Origin: CBDATB01 sp965199745
GTDB lineage: Bacteria; Bacteroidota; Bacteroidia; Cytophagales; Flammeovirgaceae
Assembly: GCA_965199745.1 (NCBI GenBank)
Contig: CBDATB010000009.1
Coordinates: forward strand, 1 to 33,300
DNA length: 33,300 nucleotides
Direction of reading: 5' to 3'
Shown: piece by piece, positions 32,547 to 33,300 of the stretch
Layout: every line of letters begins with the position of its first letter
Numbering within the stretch: position 1 is the first letter of the stretch
Program-made: the position numbers and the translations under genes
The notes under the pieces: model-generated
What the model was told of the DNA's origin: nothing
Database searches by the model: none
The model's input: the letters and a program-made list of their open reading frames with translations, nothing else

Positions 32547-33300
32547 CTAATCTGCTACAATCGCCTTAAAAGCCTCCAACGCATGTAGGCACAGTAATGA
32601 TTTTTTTGCTTTTTCAATAGCTTCTTCCAAGCTAAATTTGGGGCAGGCACAGCGGATGGCTAAGGCTGCATTAATAATTACCACTTCATTTTGCGCTCTG
32701 ATGCCTTTTCCACGCAAGATATTTTCAAAAATAACCGCTGCTTCCTTTACGGAATTGCCACCAAATAAATCTTCTGCTACAATTTGATGCATGCCTATTT
32801 CTGTTGGCGAAAAAATACCCTCTTGCTCGCTGGTAATGACTTTAAAAGGACTTGTAAGCGATACTTCGTCATAGCCATCTAAAGTATGTACAATAGCGTA
32901 GCTTTTATTGAGTTTCTGGTATAGATAATTGTAGAGACGAGCCAACTCGAGGCCAAACACACCAATAAGTTGCGCACTCGGTTTGGCAGGGTTCACCATA
33001 GGACCCAAAATATTAAAAAATGTTTTCACACCTAACTCTTTCCTGATGGGTGCCACGTTTTTCATGGCAGGATGAAAGAGAGGAGCATGTAAAAAGCAAA
33101 TGCCAGCCGTATCGAGTTTTTTATTTAATATATCCTGATTATTAGTGAACTTATAGCCAAAATATTCTAACATATTAGAAGAACCAGCGATCGAAGAAAT
33201 GCCATAATTACCGTGCTTAGCCACCTTTACACCAGCACCAGCCGTTACAAAAGAAGCCAATGTACTGATATTGAATGTATTTTTGCCATCGCCTCCAGTA
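32547..33300 (-). CDS. trpD: Anthranilate phosphoribosyltransferase, truncated by window edge
   Basis: The minus-strand frame is open through the right edge, so the N-terminus is outside. Visible are TGGDGKNTFNIST (edge to about 33262), the PRPP-binding glycine-rich motif, then KHGNYGISSIAGSSNMLEY, FFNILGPMVNPAKPSAQLIG and TLDGYDEVSLTSP. These are diagnostic for TrpD, which joins anthranilate and PRPP in tryptophan synthesis. Ser replaced in no key residue. The product ends about 240 residues into the C-terminal two-thirds. The next gene on the strand is a helicase, so the trp operon probably ends here. Confidence 0.93.
   Translation of the reverse strand, partial: TGGDGKNTFNISTLASFVTAGAGVKVAKHGNYGISSIAGSSNMLEYFGYKFTNNQDILNKKLDTAGICFLHAPLFHPAMKNVAPIRKELGVKTFFNILGPMVNPAKPSAQLIGVFGLELARLYNYLYQKLNKSYAIVHTLDGYDEVSLTSPFKVITSEQEGIFSPTEIGMHQIVAEDLFGGNSVKEAAVIFENILRGKGIRAQNEVVIINAALAIRCACPKFSLEEAIEKAKKSLLCLHALEAFKAIVAD

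Noticed and set aside
1..33300. CRISPR arrays, rRNA genes, riboswitches, intact insertion sequences
   Set aside because: No regularly spaced direct repeats, rRNA segments, recognisable aptamers or intact transposase genes were seen by eye.

Overview
The window is an AT-rich bacterial chromosome segment from a member of the Bacteroidota. Several independent signs point there. One large secreted protein ends in a gliding-motility/T9SS type-B sorting domain. The rpmB-rpmG-DUF4295 ribosomal trio is present, as are an MG2/TonB-plug protein and paired long and short periplasmic amidohydrolases. Promoters match the phylum's TTG / TAnnTTTG pattern, and strong Shine-Dalgarno sequences are absent. I cannot place it below phylum.

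Layout. 1-102: tail of rsmH. 136-3911 (minus): a 1142-aa repeat-containing T9SS cargo protein followed by a Cys-less alkyltransferase-like protein. 4130-4657: a broken gene of unknown family. 4661-6067: a small membrane protein and hemC. 6216-7529 (minus): tgt and a possible 58-aa ORF. 7637-15413: a CsgG-like/TPR/SH3 exported protein, a polysaccharide flippase and two exported amidohydrolases with an insertion-sequence transposase remnant between them. 15449-17045: ogt, tpx and an orphan HPt protein. 17095-20487: a complete SdpABC-type antimicrobial peptide operon. 20492-22974: an MG2/TonB-plug gene broken by two single-base frameshifts. 22995-23375: a decayed serine-recombinase tail running into a tRNA-Glu gene. 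23611-26589: rlmN, hldD and a DUF4178 membrane protein. 26863-30404: a tight trio of secreted proteins (lipoprotein, alpha/beta hydrolase, PQQ-propeller lipoprotein). 30421-31054 (minus): DUF4295, rpmG, rpmB. 31117-33300 (minus): a RecD-like helicase and the truncated start of trpD.

The most interesting system is the Sdp operon. It encodes a toxin precursor of the SdpC family, an SdpA-like and an SdpB/HTTM-like maturation pair, and two small membrane proteins. Each of those two resembles a different half of the Bacillus immunity protein SdpI: a PF13630-like half lies directly after the toxin gene, and a DUF1648 half lies at the operon end. A near-consensus Bacteroidota promoter sits immediately upstream. 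I infer a self-contained toxin, maturation and split-immunity cassette.

The rest is mostly housekeeping (heme, queuosine, rRNA/tRNA methylation, heptose, ribosomal proteins, tryptophan) mixed with decayed mobile DNA and frameshifted genes. That suggests ongoing gene loss, or residual indel errors in the assembly.
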